Assembly: GCA_024345305.1 (NCBI GenBank)
Contig: BRON01000003.1
Coordinates: 2,108,001-2,172,000, forward strand
DNA length: 64,000 nucleotides
Reading direction: 5' to 3'
DNA from: Mrakia gelida
Lineage: Eukaryota; Basidiomycota; Tremellomycetes; Cystofilobasidiales; Mrakiaceae
The first letter of the stretch is position 1; the number at the start of each line of letters is the position of its first letter. The translations under genes and the position numbers were made by a program. This document shows, piece after piece, positions 18,602-29,411 of this stretch. The notes below the pieces were generated by a model that saw only the letters and a program-made list of their open reading frames with translations, made no database searches and had not been told where the DNA came from.

Positions 18602-18928
18602 ATGTTTTCCTCCTCCTCAACCAACACTCCTCTCTCCTCCTACCCTTTCTCACCCTCTCCCTTCCTCGTCCTCGGATCCTCTTCAATCATCGACCGAACT
18701 TCCCCTCCCAACTTCGTCGCCCGCCTTATCCTCTCCTCGACCTCCAAGCGATCCAAGGAATCGGTCATCCCCAAGCAACCCATCTCGCCTAGCAAACCAT
18801 CAAAGAAGGAGATGAAGGAGAGGGCGGAAAAGAGGGAGAGGAGGAGCGTGACGATCTCGTCGGTGGAGGATTTGGAGGGGATGATGGGTGGGTTCTGGGA
18901 GGATGCTGCGAAGGAGGCTGGGTTTTAG
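18602..18928 (+). CDS. 108-aa protein of unknown function, right copy
   Basis: This intronless frame of 108 codons has the same length as the copy at 2658-2984. Seven residues differ: T/P, T/I, D/E, I/V, I/M, R/K and A/E. The basic middle (PSKKEMKERAEKRERRS) and the end VEDLEGMMGGFWEDAAKEAG plus F are almost unchanged. I see no membrane segment, Cys/His cluster or known motif. The ATG follows an A/C-rich stretch made of AACCCA-like units (about 18480-18600). A C-terminal fragment of a third copy is at 49692-49778. Function is unknown; the association with an F-box-like gene in both arms suggests, but does not show, a link. Confidence 0.7.
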   Translation: MFSSSSTNTPLSSYPFSPSPFLVLGSSSIIDRTSPPNFVARLILSSTSKRSKESVIPKQPISPSKPSKKEMKERAEKRERRSVTISSVEDLEGMMGGFWEDAAKEAGF

Positions 18929-19554
18929 ATTCTGAATAGTAGATTTTCCGACGTGGCTGGACTACTTTACGACTGAAACGAACGCTCTCTTAATGATCTC
19001 TTCTCGCTTGATCTTGCTGCTCGAAAGAAGGGAAAGAAGACGCGACGCTGTTTCGGTGATTCGAGTTCAAAGACTTCTCTCGCCCTTGTTTCTTTCCCGA
19101 GCTCTTCGACGCCCTCGAAGGACTTGTCGTGGATGGCTTTCTAGGATTGAACGAACGAAGACTCATCTGATCCCAGCCAAAGCCCGACTCTCCTCCTCGA
19201 CGCGTCGTCTCAACCTCCGACCTTCGATTCCGGTCCCGAAGCCCGTCGAACAACGCGATCACCGACGAAGCGTCCCGAGTCGTGGACACTGGTTGTAGAG
19301 GAAGAAGGGGCGAGAGAGAGTAGAGAAAGAGGCGATCAGCAAAGGCACGAGGGTCAAAAGGCGAAGAGGTTGGGTCGAACGAAACCCACGCGACTGAACG
19401 CCCGTCTCCTTTTCCTTCCAAAGCCAACCACCGACGATTCTCCCCGATACGACGACGAAGTAGTCTATAGAGAAATAATCAACCGAGACGAAGAAGTCAG
19501 CGGGCAACAAAGAAAGGCGGAAGAGTCGTCGGAAAGGTGAGAGACGAACGGACC

Positions 19555-21026
19555 TCATCGAATCCATTCGACGACGACGCCTTGCTTGACGAGGCTTTCA
19601 CCCCAGCCGAGGAGACTGGAAGGGATAAAGAGGTCGAAAGGGAAGGTCAGAGAGGAGAAGAGAGAGGGACGGAAGCGAATGAGAAGGGAGAAACTCACGC
19701 GCTCGAAATCTGGACGTGACTCCCAAAGACGACTCGTTCGAGTGAAGGGAAGTTAGTCCTGTTGATGGTGGTAGGGACGATTCCATCGACGAGCGACTGC
19801 GTGGGAGGCTCGTCATATTCGGATCGGTCGTTGATGGTGATCGTCCGAACGGAGGGAACAGGCGAGTTGATGGAATCGATCACGACGGGCTGTCCCTCCC
19901 ACTCGTCCTCCGTCTCCCATACTTCCCATGCAAACGTCTCGAGGTTGGGACAAAGCTCAAAGCTTGATTCGTAGGAGTGATCGTCGTCGTACGCCTGACT
20001 CTCTAGACCAAGCTCTCGGAGATTGGAACCGTGGGCTTGAAGGATGGGGAGGACGGAAGGGGAGGCGTCGATTCGAAGGGTTCGAAGGGCGGGGAGGATC
20101 CAGTCGGAAGAAGAGAGAGGAAGGAAGGAAGGTCCCGAGAAGATGTAATCCTTGTAGGCGACCGAGTGAAGGAGAGGGAAAGCGATGGGGGAATGAGAAA
20201 AGAGGGTGGAGGTGTCCGTGGGGTCGAGTTCAATTCCGAAGATTCGAAGGAGTTGGAGAGTGGAGGATAATCGCTCGATGAAGGAAAGGATGGTGTCTTG
20301 ACTCCTGGTGGTCAGGCCGAAGCCAATGATCGCTGTCAAGGACGTCGAAGGGCAGGACATGAAACCAGCCATTATCTCGTCCTCGACCTCCTCAATTTCG
20401 GCCGAGCGACTCAGCCCTCCTCTGAGGACAGCGAGGTTGGGGAGGAGGGACAGCAGGATGTGCATCTCCTTCCACCAGGCCAAAACCTCCTCATCCTCCA
20501 TCCCCTTGAAGCCCTTGAAGAGTCGGTTGACGCCGAGGTAGCGGACGAGAGGGGCGATGGATTGGGACGAGGAGGGGTTGCGAACGAGCTCCGTGAAGAG
20601 GACGAGGGATTCCTGACTGGTGACAAGGATGCAGTGGTAGTAGAGCTTAGACGTGATCCTCTGTATGAACAAATACAAGCGAGGATAAGAGAGTCAGCGA
20701 GAGGACGAGAGAAGGAAGAGAAGGAGGCGCGAACGTTGGTTTCCTTCGAGACCTGCCAGTGCGGTTCAAAGAAAGAAGGAGTTAGCACGACCACTCTCTT
20801 CAACGGACAACGGAATGGGACGAGGTAGGCTCACCGTCATCCAAGGGAAGATCTCCTTTCTCCTCTCCATCATGGCGGATGCTCGATTCTCAAACTGCTC
20901 CGACGAAGGGAGGAAGAAGCTGAGCGTCTTTCGGTCGGTGATGTCGACGGGTTCGATCCAGTTGGCTTCGATGATGAGGGAGATGACGTCCCAAGGGAGA
21001 AGAGGAGAAGGAAGGAGGATCGGCAT
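19555..21026 (-). CDS. F-box-like/LRR-like protein, right copy
   Basis: The protein begins MPILLPSPLLPWDVISLIIE. Intron 1 starts ACG|GTGAGC. A small exon gives VSKETN, and the main exon (RITSKLYYHCILVTSQESLV onward) is open through WILPALRTLRIDASPSVLPI and SFELCPNLETFAWEVWE to SSA. A last exon gives LLGWGESLVKQGVVVEWIR and a stop at 19555-19557, two residues shorter than the left copy. The repeated hydrophobic spacing is LRR-like, and the N-terminus resembles an F-box, which would dock on Skp1 in an SCF complex; both are weak calls from pattern alone. It diverges faster from its paralogue than the neighbouring 108-aa protein does. Its start is 166 bases from that of QNG1 on the other strand. 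Confidence 0.65.
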
Positions 21027-21192
21027 CGTTCGAGGATGGGATAGGCTGGTCGTTGGGAGGAGAAGAGGAGAGGGAAGGGATGAGCAGCGAAGGTGAGCTT
21101 CGCTCGCTTTCGTTTTGGGTCCGTCCCCTCTTGTGCTCTCTCCCTCACCCTGCACTAGACTTTTTATGCTCAGAAGGAGTCTCACATCCACC
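21027..21192. promoter_or_regulatory. Divergent promoter of F-box-like (-) and QNG1 (+) genes
   Basis: These 166 bases lie between two divergent start codons. All but the last ~20 belong to the duplicated arm, and the same block is found upstream of the left F-box-like copy at 445-592. QNG1 therefore appears to use, at least in part, promoter sequence that came with or was cut by the duplication. No specific factor site was recognised. Confidence 0.45.
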
Positions 21193-22962
21193 ATGACCTC
21201 CCCTTCACCATCGCTGCTCAAGGTCCATCCCAACCCCGTAATCAACTCAGCCTACAAGATCCACGCCGTTCGTTCCCTCCCTCTCTCCCCCTTGATCCTG
21301 ATCCTCTCCTTTGATCAAAGCTCATCATCTTCCGTTCCTTGCTCTTCGTCACCCTTTCTCATCCTCTCTCAGGACGCCAAGCACGTTCATGTCACTTCTC
21401 CTGATCAAGTCAAAGCAGCCGCTCAAGCTGTGAGTCCGCATATGTCGACGTCGAGCGTGGAGGAGAGAAGGGAAATCGTCGAGCTCACCAAATCCTCCTT
21501 CCCTCCCTCGTCCTCCCTCAGCTCCTACCCTACCTCTCGACCTACTCTCCTCTCACATGGCAAACCCAGCCCCTCCATCTTCTTCCCTCTCCTTCGCCTT
21601 GCTCTGCTTTCCAACCCTCAGGTCCTTACCCAACGCTCAAGTTCTCGCCAAAGGACAAAGCCGCCCTCGACTGGATCTTCTTCGTCTCATCACTCAATTT
21701 CTCGTTTTGGAGCGACCTCCCAAGCGAGCGGAGATGGGGAGTCGAATGGTGGGAAGGAGGATGGGAAGGTGTGGGAGGTAACACGAAGAGATGGGAGGGC
21801 TACTGGGGTCTCTTAGCAGTCGTCAACTCAGGTGAGCTCGACCTCTGCCTCCTTCAGCCCTCCGCGTGCGTGGACGCGTTCGCTCACTCGCGCCTCTCCT
21901 CTCTTCTCTTCTTCACCCAGCTCTCGAGGCTTCCCATCCCATCACCACTCCCTCCTTCTACTCCTCACCCATCAACGCCCCGCTCATCCGAACCCTCTTC
22001 GCTCCTACACCACCTTCAGCGGAGGAGGCTCCTTTGCTCGACCAACGGCTCGCTCTCCTGCAGCAGAACGGATCGATCCTCTGCGACCGGTTTAGAGGTT
22101 CGTGGGCTGGGTTCTTGGAGGGATTCGTGACGGAGAAGAGAGGAGGGGCTCTGGATCTCGTGAAGGAGATCGTGAGCGTGTTTGAAGGGTTCAGAGACGA
22201 GGGAGTTTGGGAGGGAGAGAGAGGTGAGTCGGTCGACGGCTTGAGTTCTCGTGGAGAGCCAACATCGCTCGCCTACCGCACCACACCCAGACTGACCCGG
22301 ATCCCACCTCGCAGTCTTCTTCTGGAAGAGAGCTCAGATCCTCGTCGCTGAGACCTGGTAAGTTTCGCACGACGCGTCGCCGACTCGGTCTCGTTCGCTC
22401 GCTTCGCTGACCTTTCTTCTTCCTTTTGTTTCCGTCAGGGCCGCCTTCCACCCACCTCTCACCTCCCCACCAACACCTCATCCCATCTTCCCAGATGGGC
22501 TTGGAGACCTCTCCATGTTTCCGGACTATCGAGTGCGTTTCTTCCCTCTCGTTCCTTTCCCTCCCTTCGGCGCGTCTGACTCTCGCCCTCCTCCCTTCTC
22601 TTCGTTCCCCTTTGTGCTCGTATCGCGTGCGCCCCCAGGTCCCTCAGCACCTCCACACCCTCTCCCTCCTCACCTACACCCCCCACCTCCTCTCTCTCCT
22701 CGACTCCCACACCAACTTCCCTCACGGTTCAGCTCTCGAGATGGAGATCCGTGCAGGATCCATCGTCGCTATCGAGGAAGTCCGGAAAACTCTCAGGGAG
22801 ATGAGGGGTGGGAAGGAGGACACGGAGAGTGTGGTGTTGGATTTTTTGATTTGGGATTTGGCGAAGGAGAAGGAGGCGGAGGTTGCGAAGGCAGCAGCGA
22901 AGGGAGAGGGGGAGAAGGAGAAGGTCGTGGAGTGTCATAGGACTAGGAGTATTTGGTACTGA
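21193..22962 (+). CDS. QNG1: Queuosine 5'-phosphate N-glycosylase/hydrolase (DUF2419, C9orf64 family)
   Basis: This family releases the base queuine from queuosine 5'-phosphate so it can be reused for tRNA wobble modification; fungi salvage but do not make queuine. The spliced protein starts MTSPSPSLLKVHPNPVINSA and carries the hallmark ALDWIFFVSSLNFSFWSDLP, then RWGVEWWEGGWEGV, YWGLLAVVNS, the SILCDRFRGSWAGFLEGF region, VFFWKRAQILVAETW, GDLSMFPDYR-VPQHLHTL and the closing ALEMEIRAGSIVAIEEVRKT. The final residues are CHRTRSIWY. About six introns are needed, including one of ~90 bases starting GTGAGTCCG near 21429 that restores frame before LLPYLSTYSPLTWQTQPLHL. The C-terminal extension after the conserved core is Lys/Glu-rich. 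Confidence 0.88.
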
Positions 22963-23406
22963 GCGCCTTTGATGTAAAAAAAAAAAAAAACTACGCTGCT
23001 GTCAAGTTCCTTCAACGAGTCTAGATATGGGCTGCAGCAGCGGAAGTTGGGGCTCGAGTCACGTCCGCGACGCGTCCTCCTCGTTTCTCCAATCGTCTTC
23101 GAAATGACTCACCACTGGAGCCGGCGCCTATCCTGTCGGGGCTGTATCTGGAATCTTTCGGCTTTCGGGCATATCGGTCTTTCGCGTTTCGAAGCGAGAG
23201 AGTCAAATGGAAGGTCATGATGGAGAGAGAAGAAAAACGAAACGAACCCAAAAGGAGAAACGACTGGTCTACTACTGCAGGTACGAGATGAAAAGCACCC
23301 TCGAGATCTACTCTGAGACGCGCGAGCAATTGATGTTACAGAGAAAAACGTTATGTGGGAGATGCGAGATGTGGAGAGAGAGAAGAGAGACGGGAGGACG
23401 AGCGAA
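22963..23406. other. Convergent 3' spacer with an A tract
   Basis: This 444-base spacer lies between converging QNG1 and GABA transaminase genes. A run of 14 A occurs at about 22977-22990, just after the QNG1 stop. Nothing else is recognised; open frames are short. Confidence 0.45.
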
Positions 23407-25788
23407 TCAACCCTCCAGCGCGACCTCCTCGAGAGCCTTCTTGAGGATCGATGTAGCGGTCTCCATCTGCTCCTCGGTGACGATGAGAGCGGGGATGAAT
23501 CGGATGACCTGAGAAAACGAAGAGAAAGAAGGCAGTCAGCTTCGAAGTTCGATTCGACACGACTCAACTCGACGCGTCGAACGCTCGCTTGCTCAACAGG
23601 AACGAGAACTCACAGGGTAGATCGAGGTAGTGAGAAGCATCAGCCCCTGCTCGTAGCACTTGGCCTGAACCCTCGTGTGGATGTTCTTAGGCACCGCCTT
23701 GTCGGATTTGCTGGAAAGAGCGCAGATGGAGTCGGACGAGTCGTTGAACTCAAGTCCGACCATGAGGCCGGCTCCTCGAACGTCGGCGATGAGGTGGGAG
23801 GTCTTGGGGGAGGAGGCGAGAGCGCGGAGGGCGGTGAAGAGTTGCTCGGATCTGCAAGGGGAGAGGGAAGGGGAGAAGGGGTCAGGAGAGTGAAGGACGG
23901 AGAGAAGCGCAGGGCAGAGAAGGACGAACCGAGCGTTGACGTTTCCAAGGATATCCTCCTCGGCGAAGACGTCCTGGACGGCGACGGCGGCAGCACACGA
24001 GACAGCATTTCCAGCGCTACAGAAAGAACGCGAGGAGAGCTACGTCAACTACAATTCGAACTCGAGTCCAGTCGAGTCGCGAGAACGAGGCTTACTAGGT
24101 TCCTCCGAGCGAACCAGGAGGCATGGTAGCCATGATCTCCTTCGAGGTGGCGATACCGGAGAGAGGGAATCTGTATCGAAAAGAGAGGTGTTGAAGAGTC
24201 AGCGAGATGTCGAACCTCGAGAGCGAAGGAGAGACACGAAGATCGCCTCACCCGTTGGCGAGTCCCTTCGCGAAAACGAGAACGTCAGGCTTGACATCGG
24301 GAGTCTTCTCGATGTTGAAGAACTTTCCAGTTCGTCCGAAACCAGACTGAACCTCGTCGATGACGAGGAGGATGTTGTGCTTGTCGCAGATGGCTCGAAC
24401 AGCTCGAAGGAAAGCAGCGGGAGCTTGGATGTAACCTCTGCAAAAACGAACGAGCAGGGAGAGGTCAGACGCGTGCAACTCGATGAGACGAAGAAGCGAG
24501 AAGGTCGAGAGACGAACCCCTCTCCAAGGACGGGCTCGAGGAAGATGGCGGCTGAGGAAAGAAGAAGGAAGAGCTCGTCAGTGCTGGACGCGTCTCGAAC
24601 GGAACTCTCTTTCGCGAACGACGAACGACGAAAATAAACGCACCAGTATCAGTAGGAGCGGTCTGCTGCTTCAAGAGAAGCTCAAGCTGGTAGACAGCGA
24701 GCCTGACGAGCTCCTCCTCGCTGGTCTCGGAGCTAACTCCAAGAGCGTGCCAGTAGGGGAAAGCGGTCGTGTAGACTCCTGGCATGACGGATCCGACTCC
24801 CTCGCTGTAGATGGTCTTGGACTTGGTGAGAGCGGAAGCACCTAGATGAGTTGGAAGAGTAGCAGAGGGGGAGGTTGGGTCAGTTCGATGATCCGAAAGA
24901 AGAGAAGAGGAAAGGAGAGGAGCAGAGGAGAGACGAACCGTAGGTTCGTCCGTGGTAAGATCCCTGGAAGACGACGATGTTGTTCTTTCCAGTGGCTCGT
25001 CGGGTGACCTTGATGGCAGCCTCGATAGCCTCGGATCCGGAGTTCCAAAGGAAGAAGGAGTTGAGGTTGGGGGTGGGCATGCAGTTGAGAAGTCGGTCGA
25101 CTGTTAAAAAGACGCGTAGCGGCCACGGACGAGATGGGAGCAAAAAGAGGTCGTCAGTCTCAGCTCAGTAGGTCGACGTGATGGAGAAGAAGCGAACGTA
25201 CCGAGCTGGAGGTAGGGTCGAGACATCCCAATGGCTCCTTGAGCGTGAACGATGGTAGAAACTTGTTTGGTCGCGGCGGCGGTGATCTTGGGATGGCAGT
25301 GGCCCAAGTTGGTCTGCGAGGGAAGAATTTCGTCGAGGTCAGCTCGAGTTCGCATGTAACAAACAGACGGGCGGGAACACGAGAGGAATAGAACTCACCA
25401 CCCCGATTCCGGCGGTGAAGTCCAACTTCTTCGTTCCATCCTGAACGAAACGAGGGTCAAAAGCAGGCCTCGGTCAACTCAAGCTCTCTATGTCGAAGAA
25501 GACACGAAGGAAGGACGAGAGCTTACAGAAAGGGTAACGACGAGTCCGTCTCCAGATTCCATGATTATGTCCCACTTTCGACCCCTGATAGAGCGAAGAA
25601 GATAGGCAAAAGACGAGGCGGGAGGGGAGGGGAGGGGAGGGAGGGAGGACGAAGGCCTGGGTCAGCTTCGTCCGTTTCAAGTTGCGATCTTCGATTCGAT
25701 TTGAAGCAAATTTTACTCACATTCCACTGGCCATGTGCTCGAGACCCACGGCGATGAGAGCAGCGTCGTCTTTAGCTACGGAAGGCAT
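23407..25788 (-). CDS. 4-aminobutyrate aminotransferase (class III, PLP-dependent)
   Basis: The protein starts MPSVAKDDAALIAVGLEHMA and is encoded by about ten exons. Family motifs in order are TNLGHCHPKITAAATKQVST, the PLP-phosphate loop NSGSEAIEAAIKVTRRATGK, FQGSYHGRTYGAS, AAIFLEPVLGEGG, ILLVIDEVQSGFGRTGKFF with the PLP-binding Asp, and VLVFAKGLANGFPLSG with the Schiff-base Lys. The end is TSILKKALEEVALEG. Class III enzymes move an amino group from GABA to 2-oxoglutarate to give succinate semialdehyde and glutamate. The GABA assignment is supported by the divergent succinate-semialdehyde dehydrogenase gene. No clear mitochondrial presequence is seen, so it is probably cytosolic. Related omega-aminotransferases acting on other substrates cannot be excluded. 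Confidence 0.88.
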
Positions 25789-26090
25789 GTTGAGAGTGTT
25801 TGAGGAGGGGGTAGAAAGGAGGGAAGGAAGGGAAAGGTGACGAGGTGAAGTTGAGGGAAGGGCCGAAGCTTGCCGGAGGATGGATTTGGTAAGGAAGGGT
25901 CGAGAGAAGAACAGGATGGGCGAGAGAGAAGGAAAACGAAAACTTTTGGTACTTCGATGATGGGTGTCAGAAGCAGAAGAGGGAAGCCTGTCTGGTCCAA
26001 CAGAGGGAGTGCGCTTAAGCGCGCGACGGCCCTATCATTTTGACCTCGTCGGATCTTCCCTCTTTGACTTCCTTCCAACTGCCTCGGCCA
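25789..26090. promoter_or_regulatory. Bidirectional promoter of the GABA-shunt pair
   Basis: These 302 bases separate the divergent starts of GABA transaminase and succinate-semialdehyde dehydrogenase. They contain a perfect 12-base palindrome GCGCTTAAGCGC at 26011-26022 and, ten bases on, CTATCA (26031-26036), which is TGATAG on the minus strand and fits the HGATAR site of fungal nitrogen-control GATA factors. Both are about 60-80 bases from the dehydrogenase start. Co-regulation by nitrogen status or GABA is inferred; the palindrome has no assigned factor. Confidence 0.5.
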
Positions 26091-29070
26091 ATGCTCTCAA
26101 GCCTTCTCTCCTCTACCACCATCCTCCTCACTCGTCAAAGTTTCACGCCCAGCTCTTCTCTCGCTCGAGCCATGTCCCTCTCTCCCTCCATCTCGCTCGC
26201 CACCTCGTTCGGAGACCTCGCCTCGAAGCTCAACCTCTCGAACCCAGATCTCCTTCGTTCGACCAACTTTGTCAACGGAGAGTGGGTAGCTTCATCGAGA
26301 CCTGAATCGGAGTCTACCTTCGCCGTTCGAGATCCCTCTACGGACGAGATCATCGGCCATGCTCCTGATCTTACTGCTGAAGAGGTCAGTCGGACGTCTC
26401 CGTTCAAAAGTCGAGCTCGCCCTCCTCTCTCTCCTTCGCTGACTCCCTTCTACCTCTGACTTTCCCCCAGGTCCGAGTCGCCATCAAGGCTGCCGACGCT
26501 GCTAGGAAGAGTTGGGCTGCTACCAGTGCGAAGGTTGGTCTTCCTTCGAGCTTCTCTACTCGCAAACCAGCTAGCGAGATCGAGAGGGAAGGAGCTGAAC
26601 CCCCTCCCGTCCCCTCCACTTTTTCCTCCTCGCCGCTTATAGTCTCGATCCGATCTCCTCAGGAAGCTCAACGACCTCATGCTTGCCAACCAAGAAGATC
26701 TCGCAAAGATCATCACCATCGTGAGTTCTGGGCTTCTTTTGTCGTCTTTCGTTCACCTCTCCCATCTTGTTCATTCAACCCTCGTCGCGAGAGCGGGAAG
26801 CTGAAGCTCAAGCTCACCCGCCTCCTCCATCTCGTCGCGACCTCACAGGAGAACGGAAAGACCCTCGCCGACGCTCGAGGAGAGATCACCTACGGAGCTT
26901 CCTTCGTCGACTGGTGAGCTCTTCTCTTCCTTCCTCCATCTTCTCAGCTCGACCGTCATCTCCGGCTCGCCCCGTCTCTTCGTCCAACACTAACCTCTTC
27001 TTCGTCCTCTCGCGTCAAAGGTTCTCTGCTGAGGCCGTTCGAACCAACGGAGATACCATCCCAGCTGCAGCTCCTGGACTCCGAAACATCGTGATCAAGC
27101 AGCCCGTTGGAGTTTGCTCGATTCTCGCTTGCTGGAACTTCGTGAGTCGTCGGCCTTTTCGCTTCGTTTTCGGTCTTTGAAGATCTTCTCACGTCTCGGT
27201 CGCGTCGAAAAGAGCATCAGCTGACGTCTCGTCTTCTCGTTTTCCTCGTTTCCCTTCGCGCCTAATCCACTTCACGTCTTTCAATCGTTCAGCCCAACGC
27301 CATGATCGTTCGTCCCTCCTTTCCTCTCCTCTCGCCGCCTTCCTCTTCTTCTCGCTCTGACTATCCCCTCATCGTGACCTTCTCTATCAGACCCGTAAAC
27401 TCGCACCAGCCCTCGCCGCAGGATGCACCGCCGTCGTCAAGGCTCCTCCTGAGACTCCCTTCTCCGCGTTGGCCATGGCGTACCTCATCGAGAAGGCTGG
27501 TTTCCCCAAGGGAGTCGTCAACATCGTTACCACCGATGTCAACACCAAGGACGTTGGCAAGGAGATGACCCAGAACCCGCTGGTCAAGAAGGTTTCGTTC
27601 ACTGGAAGCAGCCCGGTCGGGAAGCTGTTGATGAACCAGGCGAGTGGGACGTTGAAGAAGTGAGTTGAGCGTTCGTCTGGGTGCTATTATGAGATTCCGG
27701 AGGCATATGCTGACTCCCTTGCTCTCTTTGCGACCACAGGTGCTCGTTCGAGCTCGGTGGAAACGCCATCTTTGCTGGTGCGCGTCGTCTCTCTTCTTCC
27801 TCTCGCTGTCTCACCTTTCTCGCTCTTCCGGCCTTCCTCTTCCCTGTCAACTCGCATCTGACTGTTTACCGCTCTCCTACTCAGTCTTCCCTGATGCCGA
27901 CATCGCCAGTGCCGTCGATGGTTCGTCCGCTCTATCTCTTTCGAACTCGACGCGACGACTGACTCGAGCTCACTTTCGTCTCTCTCTCAGGTCTCATCGC
28001 CTGCAAGTTCCGACTCTCTGGGCAGACTTGCGTCTGCTGCAACAGGATCTACCTTCACAAGGACATCTACGAGGAGTTCACCGCTCTCTTGGTCGAGAAG
28101 GGTTCGTCCGTCTTTGCTCGCCTTCTCTCCCGCCTCCTCTCGCTCGAGCTGACTTGTTCTCCTCTCCGCTCCTCTTCATTTCAATACTCAGTCCGTGCCT
28201 TCACCCTCGGCTCCCCTCTCGATGCTGCCACCACCCACGGTCCCCTCATCCACGCTCGATCCCTCGCCAAAGTCGAACTTCACGTCCAAGACGCTCTCTC
28301 CCACGGTGCCAAACTGCTTCTTGGAGGACACGCCCTTCCCGAGCACGGACCCAACTTCTACGCTCCTACGGTTTTGGGAGACGTGCCTACCAAGGGTGGT
28401 CTGCTGATGCACAAGGAGGAGACGTTCGGACCCGTCGCTGCGTTGATGAAGTTCGAGACTGAGGAGGAGTTGTTGGAGTTGGGGAACGATACCGAGTTTG
28501 GATTGGCTGGATGCGAGTTTATCGTCTCTTTCGTCTCAGTTCGAAGGCTCAGTTCGGATGAGGCAGCGGGAGAGCCGCATTGGAGATTGGTCAGACGAAG
28601 AGAACGTTCGAGAGACGAAACTGACGCGCTCGTTCTCGACCTGTTTTCTTCTTTTCTTTCCAGACTTCTACACCAAGGACCTCGCACGAGCTTTCCGAGT
28701 CGCTGAGGAGCTTGAGTGTGGTATGGTTGGAGTGAGTCTCATTCCCTCTTCTCAAATTCCCCCTTGCCTTCCCTCTGTCCAGCTTCTCTCGTCGCCCCTC
28801 GCTCTCGAGACTGACCTCAACTTTGTCTGCCCAACTCTCTTCTAGGTCAACACTGGTCTCATCAGCCAAGCCTGCATCCCATTCGGAGGAGTGAGTCCTC
28901 ATTTGTTCTTTCTTTCGCGACGAAGGCGGTCTACCTCTCACTGACGTTCCTCTTTGTTTCCCTTTCTTCCTTCTCTCCAGGTCAAAGAGAGTGGTTTCGG
29001 ACGAGAGGGATCTACGAGGGGAATCGACGAGTACATGACTTGCAAGCTCATAGCAATCTCCATCCTCTAA
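26091..29070 (+). CDS. Succinate-semialdehyde dehydrogenase [NAD(P)+]
   Basis: This aldehyde dehydrogenase oxidises succinate semialdehyde to succinate, the last step of the GABA shunt. The N-terminus MLSSLLSSTTILLTRQSFTP is rich in Ser/Thr and Arg and looks like a mitochondrial presequence; a second start (MSLSPSISLA) could give a cytosolic form. Motifs in order are STNFVNGEWVASSRPESEST, GVCSILACWNFPNAMI, PLVKKVSFTGSSPVGKLLM, the catalytic Glu in CSFELGGNAIF, the catalytic Cys in LSGQTCVCCNRIYLHKDIYE, and KEETFGPVAALMKFETEEEL. It ends GSTRGIDEYMTCKLIAISIL. About ten introns are present, several with GTTCGT donors. It shares a promoter with the transaminase, so the pair forms a two-gene GABA catabolic cluster. 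Confidence 0.92.
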
Positions 29071-29411
29071 ATCTGAAACGAAGGTCAGAAGTGGGTTGGA
29101 ACGAGTTTTGAGGATCGAGGCTCGGTTGGGATCCGTCGTTTGGACGACGTTGTGCTCGGAGTCCGTTTCTTCTTCGTTTTCTTCGTTTTGCCTTTTTAGT
29201 CTCTTGAGATATGTCTTGACTGCTTGCTATGTAATTTTACCTTGACGACACACGACCATTCGTTGGGAAAGAACAAAGAGGGGAGAAAGGAACTCGAGGT
29301 CGCGTCGCGCGACGGTTCCCCTCTTTCAACAAAGCAAACGGCAGAAAAACGTAGTCCCACATCGAGATCGAGTCGTTCAAAAGATAGCTAATCATTGTCG
29401 TCACCCCGTCG
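29071..29411. other. Convergent 3' spacer
   Basis: This is 341 bases between two converging genes, containing their 3' untranslated regions. It is T-rich near 29160-29215. No gene or structured RNA was recognised. Confidence 0.45.

Larger units (their letters stand above)
18275..21172 (-). repeat. Right arm of the inverted segmental duplication
   Basis: This is the inverted partner of 445-3305. The order on the minus strand is leader, F-box-like gene, spacer, 108-codon gene (on the opposite strand) and a shared terminal block. Homology stops about 20 bases before the QNG1 start codon at 21193, in the shared TTCTGAGCAT-AAAAGT block. The other edge is near the shared AGCGAAGGCACGG. In this arm both genes look intact, whereas the left copy has a damaged splice donor, so this arm probably keeps the functional F-box-like gene. 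Confidence 0.85.
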
